Positions 17,823 to 26,816 of a stretch of DNA of 64,000 nt are shown here, piece after piece (positions within the stretch are counted from its first letter, which is position 1; every line of letters begins with the position of its first letter). Under the pieces are notes generated by a model. It saw nothing but the letters and a program-made list of their open reading frames with translations. It did not search any database and was not told the origin of the DNA. The translations under genes were made by a program, and so were the position numbers. The stretch covers positions 24,863 to 88,862 of the forward strand of contig JAAYPR010000034.1 of NCBI GenBank assembly GCA_012519705.1, written 5' to 3'. The stretch comes from Campylobacteraceae bacterium (GTDB lineage Bacteria; Campylobacterota; Campylobacteria; Campylobacterales; Campylobacteraceae).

Positions 17823-19018
17823 TGGAATTAGAAATTTTACACGCTCTTAGAGACCCAGCAGGAGTTCCATTTTATCCTGTTGTGTTTCAAGGCTTATATA
17901 TATTAACCTGGGCTTTACACGCTCTATTTGTATTTTTATCGTTAGGGGCTATGGGTGCGTCTTTATGCATCGGAATCAAACATAAAAACGATGGCGAAAA
18001 CTGGCAAACATTAAGAGCACACTTAATCCAAGTAGGAAAAATAAGCGTATCTTTACTTATAGTTTTAGGAGTTGCTCCGCTACTGTTTGTTCAGGTAATT
18101 TATGATCCAAACTGGTATACGATTAACACTCTATCAGGAGTTTGGATTGTTGCGTTTATCTACTCATTATTGGTTGCGTATATTATGTTTTATTGGTATT
18201 ACTTTGCAAACAAAAAAACAGGCTCTAGCGGTAACGTTATAGGAACTATCTCTTTTGTGCTTCTAATAGCTTGTGCTCTTATGATGCACGTGTTTTCAGT
18301 TGAGGGAATTCAACCTGAGATGTGGAAAGAGTGGTATGCACCAAACGGTGTAGTTGACACTTCTGGAACAAACTTCCACACAGAGCCACTTAGATACATC
18401 TTCCTTATGTTGCTAGCTGTTCCGGCTGTGGGGCTGTTTTTACAAAACTATGGTGACTTTATAAAAACAGGTAGTCACTATGATGGCTCTCTTTCAGCTT
18501 TAGCAAAAGAAAAAGGTGCTAAAGTTACAAACATCGGACTGATTTTAAGCTTAGTTGCTTTTTTTGTTTGGGCACTTTCAATAGGTAAAATGTTTGATAT
18601 TTTCTCTATTGTGATTTACGCTCTTTTTGGTGCTGTGATACTACTTTCACAAAGAACTAAAAACAGCTATATCTCTTCAATCGCATTTTTTGTTCTTCTA
18701 CTTGCGATTTCGGGCTTTAGAGAGTATCTAAGATATAAAATTATGTTTAATTTAGGCTATGATGTTTACGCTTATCCAGTAGATTTAGAGTGGCCTTCAA
18801 TCATAATGTTCCTACTAACATTCCTCTCTTTAGGTGGTGTTGGAGTTAGTTTCCTAGCAACTCTTGCTTGGAAAGTTGGAAAAGGTGGCGGGTACTTTGA
18901 TGCTTCAAAAGACAAAACAGTCTCTAGACTAGCAAGTGCTACTGTGTGGATTTTAGTTATTTGGTGTGTTGTTTACTTTATTTGGGGATTTTTCTACCTA
19001 TTTAAAAATACACTATAA
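17822..19018 (+). CDS. bd-type oxidase subunit II, CydA-like
   Basis: The 398-residue membrane protein has about nine spans. It starts on the last base of the subunit I gene with AAAGGAGAAG as ribosome-binding site, so the two should form one complex. It does not read like ordinary CydB. Its first spans (GLYILTWALHALFVFLSLGA) and the later FHTEPLRYIF segment align with the equivalent spans of subunit I, including the histidines, while the acidic residues of the E110/E117 helix are missing. That suggests a degenerate CydA paralogue acting as second subunit, as described for CydAA'-type complexes. A GC-rich stem with T-run follows at 19023-19044. Confidence 0.75.
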   Translation: MELEILHALRDPAGVPFYPVVFQGLYILTWALHALFVFLSLGAMGASLCIGIKHKNDGENWQTLRAHLIQVGKISVSLLIVLGVAPLLFVQVIYDPNWYTINTLSGVWIVAFIYSLLVAYIMFYWYYFANKKTGSSGNVIGTISFVLLIACALMMHVFSVEGIQPEMWKEWYAPNGVVDTSGTNFHTEPLRYIFLMLLAVPAVGLFLQNYGDFIKTGSHYDGSLSALAKEKGAKVTNIGLILSLVAFFVWALSIGKMFDIFSIVIYALFGAVILLSQRTKNSYISSIAFFVLLLAISGFREYLRYKIMFNLGYDVYAYPVDLEWPSIIMFLLTFLSLGGVGVSFLATLAWKVGKGGGYFDASKDKTVSRLASATVWILVIWCVVYFIWGFFYLFKNTL

Positions 19019-19022
19019 AAAT

Positions 19023-19050
19023 AAGGGGGCTTTTTAGCCTCCTTTTCTTC
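19023..19050 (+). terminator. Rho-independent terminator of the oxidase operon
   Basis: Arms AAGGGGGCT and AGCCTCCTT pair around a TTTT loop with one G-U wobble, and a pyrimidine-rich TTCTTCTGTTTTC stretch follows. It begins 5 bp after the subunit II stop codon. Confidence 0.75.
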
Positions 19051-19135
19051 TGTTTTCTTTTTTAAATTTAATCAATTTTTTTATAAAAACTAAACTATTT
19101 TAAACTGATATAAACAACATATCTACCAATCTCTT

Positions 19136-19215
19136 TGTTGCGGGATTTTATAGAAACATCGGTTAACGCCGAGTGATTCTCTTGTTTTGAGTGAAGTGAA
19201 AAACCGTGGCAATCC
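19136..19215. repeat. Degenerate hairpin-repeat remnants
   Basis: The stretch holds worn versions of the dispersed repeat seen intact at 19229-19569: GTTGCGGGATTTTATAGAAA near 19138 resembles the left end with its hairpin, and CCGTGGCAATCC at 19204-19215 matches a unit end. They lie outside the better-defined composite element and look like older insertions. Confidence 0.5.
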
Positions 19216-19228
19216 ATACTCTCCACAC

Positions 19229-19569
19229 CGTCATTGCGAGATTTACGAAGTAAATCGTGGCGTCTGCAGCAAAGCGTCTCGGCAGTCTTTAGTTGCGAGG
19301 CGAAGCCGTGGCAATCTGAGTGCGAAGCACGAAGTAAAATCTAGACTTTGAATTTAAAAAGAGATTTAAAGCCAAATTTAAAAGAACTCTCCACGCGTCA
19401 CTCCGAGTTTGTGAAACAAACGAAGCAATCTAATAATTAAGCCATAAAACACATTAGAACCAAATTTAAATAAACAAAAGAAATTTTTTAAAAACTAGAT
19501 TTGCCAAATCTCACTCTAGAATTTCATAAACTAGATTGCCGCGCTTGCTAACGCAAGCTCGCAATGACG
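19229..19569. repeat. Composite hairpin repeat element, long copy (A)
   Basis: The 341-bp block is bounded by CGTCATTGCGAG at 19229-19240 and its inverse CTCGCAATGACG at 19558-19569. Inside are further units with the same outline: GCGAG, a small hairpin, then CGTGGCAATCT or its inverse. Internal sequence, including TTTAAAAAGAGATTTAAAGCC and ACTCTAGAATTT...CTAGATTGCC, matches the 137-bp copy at 40125-40261, so the two are related elements. No transposase is encoded. Together with 19019-19228 it fills the 529-bp gap between the oxidase operon and yjbR; I see no gene there. Its right end runs into the 3' end of the yjbR-like gene. Confidence 0.8.
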
Positions 19570-19850
19570 CATGAAGAGTGCTTTTTATTCATATGATAAG
19601 CTGGGAAAATCTCTTTGCTATCTATCAAAATATTTACTAAGTTTGGGTCGCATTTTAAATTAAGTATAAGTTTTTTACCACCTTCAAGCCCAAACTTAGA
19701 AGCGTCTAAATCCATCAAGAGAGCAAGCCATTTCTCACTTCTTTTTTCTCTAAAAATAGCATTTGTAGGAGTTGTAGCAAATGGAAACTCAGGTTTTACA
19801 CTAAAATTTTTATCTATAAATTTATAAATTTCAGCTCTTTTTATACTCAT
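19548..19850 (-). pseudogene. YjbR/MmcQ-like protein, C-terminally truncated by a repeat element
   Basis: The 100-residue product matches the YjbR (MmcQ, DUF419) fold from its N-terminus: an EFPFATTPTNAIFR region, a KWLALLM strand, LILNLKCDPNLVNIL and the conserved FPAYHMNKKH motif. In complete proteins that motif is followed by a Trp-containing strand and a final helix, to about 115-120 residues. Here the reading frame leaves the family after KKH and ends SSCVIASLR; the last seven residues are encoded by the right end of repeat copy A (CGTCATTGCGAG at 19558-19569 read in reverse). The protein is therefore truncated by about 20-25 residues and may be non-functional. YjbR proteins have a CyaY-like fold and unclear function. 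Confidence 0.75.
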
Positions 19851-19918
19851 TTTAACTCTTAAAAAATAGTTTGCTTATTTATATATTTTCTTATGTAAAT
19901 TTTAAATATCTAAGCTTA

Positions 19919-21520
19919 CTACTCTTTTCTAACCTTGCTTTTTATAAAACTACTCTCTATTTCAAACCTATCGCCACTCATCGTCTCAATATACCAGTAT
20001 TTTCCAAGAGTTGAAATAGCTTTTATATTATAAAGTTTAGTAGCGTTATTTTCTAATTCTTCCATATATGTTAAGCAAGTCTCTGGCGTTGTTATGGCTT
20101 TAATCTTTTCTTTAGGCTTATCTTCACCATCCTTATTTATAAATGTTAAATTACCTTCTATAAATTTTATCTTTTTACCTTTTGTATCTATTTTTGTATT
20201 ATTTTCATCTACAAATTTAATACATCTCTTACTAATGTCACTTAAAGAATGTTTTTTATCTGTATCTTTTTTATATGCATATGTTAAATTTCCATCCACA
20301 TAAGAAATTATTTCTATATCAAGATTTTTACAGATGATTTTGTCGTTCTCATCAATCCAGCATGAAAAATTACCACAGTCTGTTTCACATATTATATCTC
20401 TTGGAAGATGCTCTTTTGCTTCTTTGCTAAGAGTTATGGAACTATAGTTAATATTTCCAAAATTTAGTTTTTTTACAATTTCTAAATTTAGAACCGGCAA
20501 TAAAATAAAAAAATTAAACAATGTAAATAAAAATACTACTACTCTAAATACATATATATTCTTAATTATCGTTAAAACAATATATATAAAAATTAGTAAG
20601 CTAAAATAAACAACTAAAACCACTAAGCGTAATTCGCTATCCTGTAGACTTACCATTAGAACATCGTAACTAAAAAGAAATGCGAATACCAATATTAAAA
20701 AAGCTAAAATAAAGTATAGAGATGATGCAATAATAATCTCGAATTTTTCATCGATTTTTATCTTATTTTTTAAAAAAATAGGTATCAAAAAAGCTAAAAT
20801 AATTAATAAAATAGCTATATTTAATATATTATTAATATGTTTGCTATCAGCTGCCACATAAACAATGAATACAATAATAACAGTTGCAATTATTGTTAGC
20901 ATAACAAAATAGTCTTTTTTTATTATTTTTTGCCCGTATAATATAAAAAACATCTCTATAAATCCAAAACAAGCAAAAGGAAGTAATAAAAACAAGAATA
21001 AGTAAGTTGCACCAGCTATTCCAAGCATAACAATCAAATAAAATATTTCAAGACCTTGTATTTGCGGTATATATTGATATTTCTTAAAAAAATATGGAAT
21101 AAAAATCATAAATCCTGCGAAGAAAGATATAGATATAACAAGAAACTGATTTTGAAATAATTTAGTTGCTTTTTTAAAAGTATTTTTAGTAAAATTTGAA
21201 AATTCTCTATCTCTTATTTTTTTTATGTACTTATCAAAGTGTTCTTTTAGCAATGATTTTCTAATTTTATTGTTTTTTTCTAGAATTTTGATTTGATGAT
21301 AAATTTCTTGATTAGTCTGCTGTAAACTTAAGCTAATTTTTTTATAATTATAGTATTGTAAATTTTCATATAACCCTATCTTTTTCTTCAGTATAGAAAC
21401 TAAAATATCTTTGTTCTTAGAATCTACAACATAATCCAAACTATTATTAAGACACTCAATTAATTCTCTACACTCTTTTATTTCTTTATCTCTGTTTATT
21501 AAAATTTCTTCAAAATCCAT
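19919..21520 (-). CDS. Large membrane protein of unknown function
   Basis: I do not recognise this protein. The frame is open from 21577, but the ATG at 21520, preceded by AAGGA, is the better start and gives 533 residues. The N-terminal 120 residues are charged and heptad-like, probably a coiled coil. Eight to ten membrane spans occupy about 125-345. The C-terminal 180 residues are soluble and contain a CETDC-x4-C-x9-C cluster (about residues 378-397) and repeated short strands of the G-N-L-T-[FY] kind, perhaps a small beta domain. Base composition is lower in GC than the neighbouring conserved genes. It is last in a run of three unrecognised membrane genes downstream of mnmC. Confidence 0.7.
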   Translation of the reverse strand: MDFEEILINRDKEIKECRELIECLNNSLDYVVDSKNKDILVSILKKKIGLYENLQYYNYKKISLSLQQTNQEIYHQIKILEKNNKIRKSLLKEHFDKYIKKIRDREFSNFTKNTFKKATKLFQNQFLVISISFFAGFMIFIPYFFKKYQYIPQIQGLEIFYLIVMLGIAGATYLFLFLLLPFACFGFIEMFFILYGQKIIKKDYFVMLTIIATVIIVFIVYVAADSKHINNILNIAILLIILAFLIPIFLKNKIKIDEKFEIIIASSLYFILAFLILVFAFLFSYDVLMVSLQDSELRLVVLVVYFSLLIFIYIVLTIIKNIYVFRVVVFLFTLFNFFILLPVLNLEIVKKLNFGNINYSSITLSKEAKEHLPRDIICETDCGNFSCWIDENDKIICKNLDIEIISYVDGNLTYAYKKDTDKKHSLSDISKRCIKFVDENNTKIDTKGKKIKFIEGNLTFINKDGEDKPKEKIKAITTPETCLTYMEELENNATKLYNIKAISTLGKYWYIETMSGDRFEIESSFIKSKVRKE

Positions 21521-21554
21521 AAAAATTCCTTTTTTAGCTACTTCCCAAAATATT

Positions 21555-21881
21555 CTACAACAACACCCCAACCCCAAGAGTTAGGCTAAGTGAGATTATC
21601 GAAGAGAGAAGTCCTAGATATAGGCTTTCGCTATTTATGATTCCATGATATAAAAAGTGAGTAAAAACCCCTGAGATAAAAGCAACTAGAATTATTAAAG
21701 CTCTTGATAGAACCGGATGATGGATAGTTTTATAAATGCTTACGAGTGTAAGAACTGAGAGAAAAAACCAAAAAAGAGCTGTAAAAGCCTCATCAAAAAC
21801 CCTGCCGTTAAGATAAGCATAGATGTTTAAAACAAGGCAAACAGCCCAAATTATTACGACATTAATCTGCCAGTTTTTCAT
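21555..21881 (-). CDS. Small four-span membrane protein, unknown function
   Basis: The 108-residue protein consists of four hydrophobic helices with short loops (about residues 5-23, 31-50, 59-79, 87-108). I do not recognise a family. It overlaps the preceding gene by 20 bp and ends 34 bp before the probable start of the large membrane protein, so the three are likely co-transcribed. Confidence 0.65.
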   Translation of the reverse strand: MKNWQINVVIIWAVCLVLNIYAYLNGRVFDEAFTALFWFFLSVLTLVSIYKTIHHPVLSRALIILVAFISGVFTHFLYHGIINSESLYLGLLSSIISLSLTLGVGVLL

Positions 21882-22278
21882 CGCTGTTTTCTAAGCTATT
21901 TTCTAAACCAGCCTCTAAATTTGAATTATTTTTATACTTTTTATTTGTAAAAGTTTCAAATTTATACTGTAAAAACACTACAAGACCTGCAAAAACTAGC
22001 ATGGTTAAAAAAATTAAAATAGTGTTTTTAAATATTAGTGAGCCGTTTATAAACCCAACTACAAAAGAAATCCCTAAAGCTACTGCAAAAGGGTGCTTTA
22101 CAACATTTTTTTCGCCAATCCCAATAACCACCAAAGAGATGATATAAACAACCAAAATAAGCCCTAAAACTATAATCTTAACATCTCTTAAAAACTCACT
22201 ACTTGACTTTCCAAAAAGTGTCCAAACAGCCATAAAAACTAAAAATAAGACTGAAATTATCAACAAATTTTTCTTCAT
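21862..22278 (-). CDS. Small four-span membrane protein with acidic tail, unknown function
   Basis: The 138-residue protein has four hydrophobic segments within about residues 5-107 and a polar, Asn/Glu-rich cytosolic tail ending EKLAD. No family is apparent. It overlaps mnmC by 4 bp and the next small membrane gene by 20 bp. It may be translationally coupled to mnmC, although a shared function is not implied. Confidence 0.65.
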   Translation of the reverse strand: MKKNLLIISVLFLVFMAVWTLFGKSSSEFLRDVKIIVLGLILVVYIISLVVIGIGEKNVVKHPFAVALGISFVVGFINGSLIFKNTILIFLTMLVFAGLVVFLQYKFETFTNKKYKNNSNLEAGLENSLENSDEKLAD

Positions 22279-24125
22279 ACTAAACCTTTTTTTAACTTTC
22301 TTACTAAAAACCGAGCCGGATTTAGAGCGTCTAAAATATCTTTACTAACGCAAAATGGTCTATTTAAAATCATATCAGTTAAAATTTCAGCTCCCATTAT
22401 AGCAGTTCCAAGCCCCCTAGCCCCGTGAGCTGTATTTATATAAACATGCTCTAAATGCTTTGGATAAAGGCTTGAGTTTTTACTCCAAAAAACGTCTTTA
22501 TAGTTTTCTCTAAACCACTTCTCATCATGCAAAGCCCCAATTAGTGGAAACCTATCTCCGCTATATGAGCGAAAACCAACTTTTGAGCCAACTATCTTAG
22601 CCTTTTTACCACCTAAAAACTCCTCGATACTTTCTAGGTTTTTAACATCGTCAATGAAGCGTGGCTCCATAGCGTAATCTTTCCTATCATAAGTTGCACC
22701 GATGAGCTGGATGCCTTCTACTTCTGGGCAGATATACCCTTTAGCACTTAGTGAAAACTCGGTTTTAATCTGCGGTTTTATCCACGTAACCTGCCCTCTA
22801 ACTGAGCTTATCTGCATACTCTCATCTAAACTTAGCCTTGGCTCAAGCCCTGAATTAAACAGCTCTTCGCTATAACTTCCCATAGCAAAAACTATAGCGT
22901 CAGTGGCTATCATCTCGCCATTTTTAAAAGCAACCTCATAACCACTATCTACTTTTGTAAAGCTCATAAACTCATAGCCAAGTAAGACATTTAGTTTTTT
23001 AGCTAGTTTTTGGCAGAGTTTTTTAGGTCTTATAGTTGCACCATTTTTTATAAAAACGCTTGGATATGGCGTATCATCTTCTAAAGTGAAATTTGAGTTT
23101 TGGTATCTTTGAGCTAGCTTTTCATCATGAGCAAAAACTTTTGCGCCGCTGAAATTTGAGTGTTTTTTAGCATGTTTTTTATAAAACTTTACTGCTAAAT
23201 TAAAAGCACTCTCGTGCATTTCACCTAACAAAACGCCTTTTTGAGTGATGAGTGGAAGCAAAGCGCCGATTAAATTCCCGCTTCCATTTGTGGCAACTTT
23301 ACTGTTTTTCTCAGCTACTACAACTTCAAGTCCTGCTTTTTGAAGCTTTAAAGCAGTCACCAACCCAGCAATCCCAGCTCCAATAACTAGAACTTTTTTG
23401 GGTCTGTTTTTAAATTTAGGTCGGCTATAAAAAATCTCTTTTTTTACATCTTCAAATTTAGTGGTTAAAACAGCCCTTGTCATCTCTCTTTTAGTGCCGT
23501 AACCTTCTAAAATTTCTACTTCAAACCCACTCTCTTGTAAGTTTTTATGAAATGCTTTTGTGCTTGAATAGGTGGCTATTATAGTTCCCGCTCTGCTTAA
23601 ACTTGCAATGCCTTGTATGGTTTCTAAGTCCCACATATCAGGGTTTTTGCTTGGTGCAAACCCATCCATAAACCACACATCAGCTTCAAAATCTAAATTT
23701 ACCAAAGCCTCTTTTATATCGCCAATATAAAGGTCTAGGATGATGTTTTTTGAAAAATAAATTCTATTTAGACCAACGGTTAGGTTCTTTAATTTTTTAA
23801 TGAGTTTTTTAGATGAGCCTTCAAAAGCACCTAAGTTTTTATAAAACTCTCTTAAAACTTTTTTTGGTAGTGGGTTTTTCTCTATGCTTACAAAGTGTAA
23901 AAACTTCTCACTTTTTTTAAATTTATCAGCTAAATTTAAAAAATTTAACCCCGCACCAAATCCAGCCTCAGCAACTATAAAATAACTCTGTCTATCCCAA
24001 ATTTCATCCACCGCACTTTCAAATACAAATTTACTCTCCTCCAGTGGTGAAACCTTGCTAAAATAGACATCGTCAAACTCATGGTTATACAAAATACTCT
24101 CTTTAAATGAAACTTCCATAATCAA
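22275..24125 (-). CDS. mnmC: Bifunctional tRNA mnm5s2U biosynthesis protein MnmC
   Basis: The 616-residue fusion enzyme completes mnm5s2U at the wobble position of certain tRNAs. The N-terminal methyltransferase domain (about 1-235) has the AdoMet-binding AEAGFGAGLNFLNL and the VWFMDGFAPSKNPDMW motif. The C-terminal FAD-dependent oxidoreductase (about 245-616) begins with the dinucleotide fold VLVIGAGIAGLVTALKL and ends with an INTAHGARGLGTA segment. Length and domain order are those of E. coli MnmC. It overlaps amiA by 4 bp and the small membrane gene by 4 bp. Confidence 0.93.
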   Translation of the reverse strand: MIMEVSFKESILYNHEFDDVYFSKVSPLEESKFVFESAVDEIWDRQSYFIVAEAGFGAGLNFLNLADKFKKSEKFLHFVSIEKNPLPKKVLREFYKNLGAFEGSSKKLIKKLKNLTVGLNRIYFSKNIILDLYIGDIKEALVNLDFEADVWFMDGFAPSKNPDMWDLETIQGIASLSRAGTIIATYSSTKAFHKNLQESGFEVEILEGYGTKREMTRAVLTTKFEDVKKEIFYSRPKFKNRPKKVLVIGAGIAGLVTALKLQKAGLEVVVAEKNSKVATNGSGNLIGALLPLITQKGVLLGEMHESAFNLAVKFYKKHAKKHSNFSGAKVFAHDEKLAQRYQNSNFTLEDDTPYPSVFIKNGATIRPKKLCQKLAKKLNVLLGYEFMSFTKVDSGYEVAFKNGEMIATDAIVFAMGSYSEELFNSGLEPRLSLDESMQISSVRGQVTWIKPQIKTEFSLSAKGYICPEVEGIQLIGATYDRKDYAMEPRFIDDVKNLESIEEFLGGKKAKIVGSKVGFRSYSGDRFPLIGALHDEKWFRENYKDVFWSKNSSLYPKHLEHVYINTAHGARGLGTAIMGAEILTDMILNRPFCVSKDILDALNPARFLVRKLKKGLV

Positions 24126-25738
24126 TTCTTTAAAAAATAGGCATCAATGCCGTCTGCTATGCCTTTAGCAACTGCGTTTTGATACTCTTTTTTAGCTAAG
24201 TTTTTTCTATCGCTACTATTTGAGATATATCCAACTTCAACTAAAACCGCAGGCATAGTCGCCCCAACTAACACCCAAAATGGTGCTTCTCTAACTCCGC
24301 CATCTTTTACACTATATTTTTTCTGAGTTTGGTTTAACATATGCTTTTGGATGTCGATAGCAAGCTTGTTTGAAGCGATGATTTTTTCTCTATTTAAGAA
24401 ATTTAGATAAGTCTCTTTTGAGAAATAGTTCATATCCTCAATGTCCCCTTTGTTCTCAAGAGCGGCTGCGTTTTTGCTTCTCTCGCTTCTTGCTGGACTT
24501 AAAAAAAATGTCTCAATTCCTGATAATTTTCTCCCAGCACTTGTTGATGGGCCTGCATTTACGTGAATAGAGATAAACATATCAGCCTCTTGCTTGTTAG
24601 CATAGGCAGTTCTGCTTTTTAAGTTTATAAACTTATCCGCACTTCTTGTATATAAAACTTTATATCCTCTGCCTTTTAAATCATCTCCCAATTTCTTAGC
24701 TATATATAAAACTATATCTTTCTCTCTAAGCCCACCGCCAACTGCCCCTGGGTCTTTGCCGCCATGTCCTGGGTCTAAAACTATGATTTTAGACTTTTTA
24801 ATTGTTTTTATAGGAACTGGCTCTAGTTTTTGAGCTGTTTTTTTAGAGTCTGTCTTTTTAACTTCAGCTTTTTTTGAGTCTGTTTTTTGTGCAGTCTTAG
24901 TAGGTGCTTCATAGCTTCCTTTGATGCTAACTATTACACTATTTTCGCTGCTTTGCAACTCTATATCAAATTTATCATCTTTTGCAACAACAAAGCGTGA
25001 AGTAGTTTTATCAAACTGTGCTACTCTTATCTCTTTACTTAAATGGTCGTTTATCCTAGTTGTTTTTGATAAATTTTCAGCTTTAAAATCAACTACATTT
25101 CTATACAAGTCACCTTTTAAAGCAAACTGCTTTATTTCGCTTTCCATTACTGGACGGTTGAAATTTAAGATAACTCCATCATCTGTTTGTTGAACCCCTA
25201 AAAGTTTAAGCTTAGTGTCGTATGAAACCTGCTTTTTGGGCTCTTCTTTAGCTTTTTGCTCATTTTGTGAGACTTTTTTTGCTTCTTGACTGGATTCTTT
25301 TTTAACTACAGTAACTTTTGGCTCTTCTTTTTTAGTGTCTTTTTTGATAGTTTCTTGTTTTTTTGCTTCTTTTGGTGTGCTTGAGCTTTGTTGTATCTCT
25401 TTTTTAGAAACTGGCTTTAAATTATCCAAATCGACAGTTTTTAGCTTGTAGTTTTTAGAGCTATCCCCTAAGGAGTTAAGCTCATTTTCATATCCGGCGT
25501 AATTTAAACCAAGTGCTTTTGATGAATAAACAAGCCTCTTTAATGCACTTATTCTATTATCTTTGTTGCCACTAATAGTTGCATCAAGATAGATATCTTT
25601 TATCTCATTATGAAGACTCTGTTTTACCTGTTTGCTTGAACCATCGAAGCTATTGTCAAATTTTTGAAAACTTATATGTGTAGCATTCAAGCAAACAAAA
25701 GTAAAAAAAATAAAAAAAACCTTAGCAATTCTCGCCAT
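24122..25738 (-). CDS. amiA: N-acetylmuramoyl-L-alanine amidase (AmiA family)
   Basis: The 538-residue periplasmic amidase removes stem peptides from peptidoglycan at division. It has a signal peptide (about 1-19), a Lys/Glu-rich linker (about 100-170), an AMIN-like beta domain (about 170-275), a second Lys-rich linker and an Amidase_3 domain (about 313-538). The zinc-site motifs are present: LDPGHGGKDPGA, the ISIHVNAG segment and the C-terminal VLVEVGYISN with the catalytic Glu. The long low-complexity linkers are typical of the Campylobacter/Helicobacter homologue. Amidases of this kind are usually switched on by EnvC-type proteins under FtsEX, encoded 7-10 kb upstream in the same strand run. 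It overlaps the next gene upstream by 17 bp. Confidence 0.92.
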   Translation of the reverse strand: MARIAKVFFIFFTFVCLNATHISFQKFDNSFDGSSKQVKQSLHNEIKDIYLDATISGNKDNRISALKRLVYSSKALGLNYAGYENELNSLGDSSKNYKLKTVDLDNLKPVSKKEIQQSSSTPKEAKKQETIKKDTKKEEPKVTVVKKESSQEAKKVSQNEQKAKEEPKKQVSYDTKLKLLGVQQTDDGVILNFNRPVMESEIKQFALKGDLYRNVVDFKAENLSKTTRINDHLSKEIRVAQFDKTTSRFVVAKDDKFDIELQSSENSVIVSIKGSYEAPTKTAQKTDSKKAEVKKTDSKKTAQKLEPVPIKTIKKSKIIVLDPGHGGKDPGAVGGGLREKDIVLYIAKKLGDDLKGRGYKVLYTRSADKFINLKSRTAYANKQEADMFISIHVNAGPSTSAGRKLSGIETFFLSPARSERSKNAAALENKGDIEDMNYFSKETYLNFLNREKIIASNKLAIDIQKHMLNQTQKKYSVKDGGVREAPFWVLVGATMPAVLVEVGYISNSSDRKNLAKKEYQNAVAKGIADGIDAYFLKN

Positions 25739-26816
25739 TTACTAACTTCTCTACTAGTTCTTTAACGCTTATTAATTTATCTAGTTTGTATCCATTTGCA
25801 CCGCTAAAAAATAGTCCTGTTTCAGTAACTCCAGTGTAAGCATCATAAAGCCTATCGGCGATGCAATACCCTACTTCTTTTGCACCTTTTCCTCTATTAC
25901 ACGGTGCTACACAGTTGCTAATACACTGAATTTTTGGACCTTCTCTTCTCTCAACTAAACCGATTAAATTCGTCTCTATCCCTCTTGCTGGGTACCCAAC
26001 AGGAGAGCCGATAAGTTTAATATCATCTTTTTTAGCTTTTAATAAAACTTCTTTAAACTCAGGTGCGGCGTCACACTCAAACGTTCCTATAAATCTAGTT
26101 CCCATCTGAACACCGTTTGCTCCTAGGGATATCATTTTCTTAATATCATCATTATCCCAAACTCCGCCAGCTACGATTAGCGGGAAATCTCCCCAATTTG
26201 AAATTTCTTCTTTTACTTCAGGGATTAGGTTTTCTAAAGCATACGCAGGATCTAAACACTGCTCATAAGTAAAGCCTTGGTGTCCGCCACTGAGCGGCCC
26301 TTCAAGAACAACTGCGTCTGGAAGTCTGTCATATCTTTGTTTCCATCTTTTACAGATGATTTTTAGAGCTTTTGCAGATGAAACGATAGGAACTAAAGCT
26401 ACATCATCAAACCCTTGCGTAAACTCAGGCAGGTTTGTAGGAAGCCCAGCTCCGCTTATGATGATGTTAAATCCAGCTTCACAGGCATCTTTTACCATTC
26501 TGCCGTAGTCATTACACGCACACATGATATTTACACCAAGTGGAGCATCACCACAAATTTTTCTAGCGTTAGTGATAATCGCATTTAGTCCCTCGGTTGA
26601 GTAGAAATTTTCGCTCCCCAAAGGCTTTGAGTTTATCTCTTTTTTGGAGTATTTCAAATTCTCATAATACCCAGTTCCAACCGAACTTATCACGCCTAAA
26701 CAGCCATTTAAACTAACGTTTCCAGCTAGTTTGTCCCAGCTAATACCTAGCCCCATTCCACCTTGAACAATAGGGTGTTTTATCTCATGTTTTCCTATTT
26801 TTAAACTTTTCATCAC
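25722..26816 (-). CDS. Nitronate monooxygenase / FabK-like flavoprotein
   Basis: The 364-residue TIM-barrel FMN protein shows an N-terminal [13 protein letters not shown], an [11 protein letters not shown] segment, the GPLSGGHQG motif near residue 183 with the catalytic-type histidine, and GGVWDNDDI and [11 protein letters not shown] for phosphate and FMN binding. It belongs to the 2-nitropropane dioxygenase (nitronate monooxygenase) family, which also includes FabK enoyl-ACP reductases. A cysteine-rich patch near residues 299-316 (C-x3-C-x3-C, then C about ten on) is less common and could bind a metal. It lies between tyrS (4-bp overlap) and amiA. Exact substrate unknown. Confidence 0.8.
   Translation of the reverse strand: MMKSLKIGKHEIKHPIVQGGMGLGISWDKLAGNVSLNGCLGVISSVGTGYYENLKYSKKEINSKPLGSENFYSTEGLNAIITNARKICGDAPLGVNIMCACNDYGRMVKDACEAGFNIIISGAGLPTNLPEFTQGFDDVALVPIVSSAKALKIICKRWKQRYDRLPDAVVLEGPLSGGHQGFTYEQCLDPAYALENLIPEVKEEISNWGDFPLIVAGGVWDNDDIKKMISLGANGVQMGTRFIGTFECDAAPEFKEVLLKAKKDDIKLIGSPVGYPARGIETNLIGLVERREGPKIQCISNCVAPCNRGKGAKEVGYCIADRLYDAYTGVTETGLFFSGANGYKLDKLISVKELVEKLVNGENC

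Noticed and set aside
19229..19569. Insertion sequence with transposase
   Set aside because: No reading frame longer than a few tens of codons other than the truncated yjbR; the element is non-coding.
21521..21577. N-terminal 19-residue extension of the large membrane protein (MGLGCCC...)
   Set aside because: It overlaps the previous gene in another frame and lacks a ribosome-binding site, while ATG at 21520 has AAGGA.
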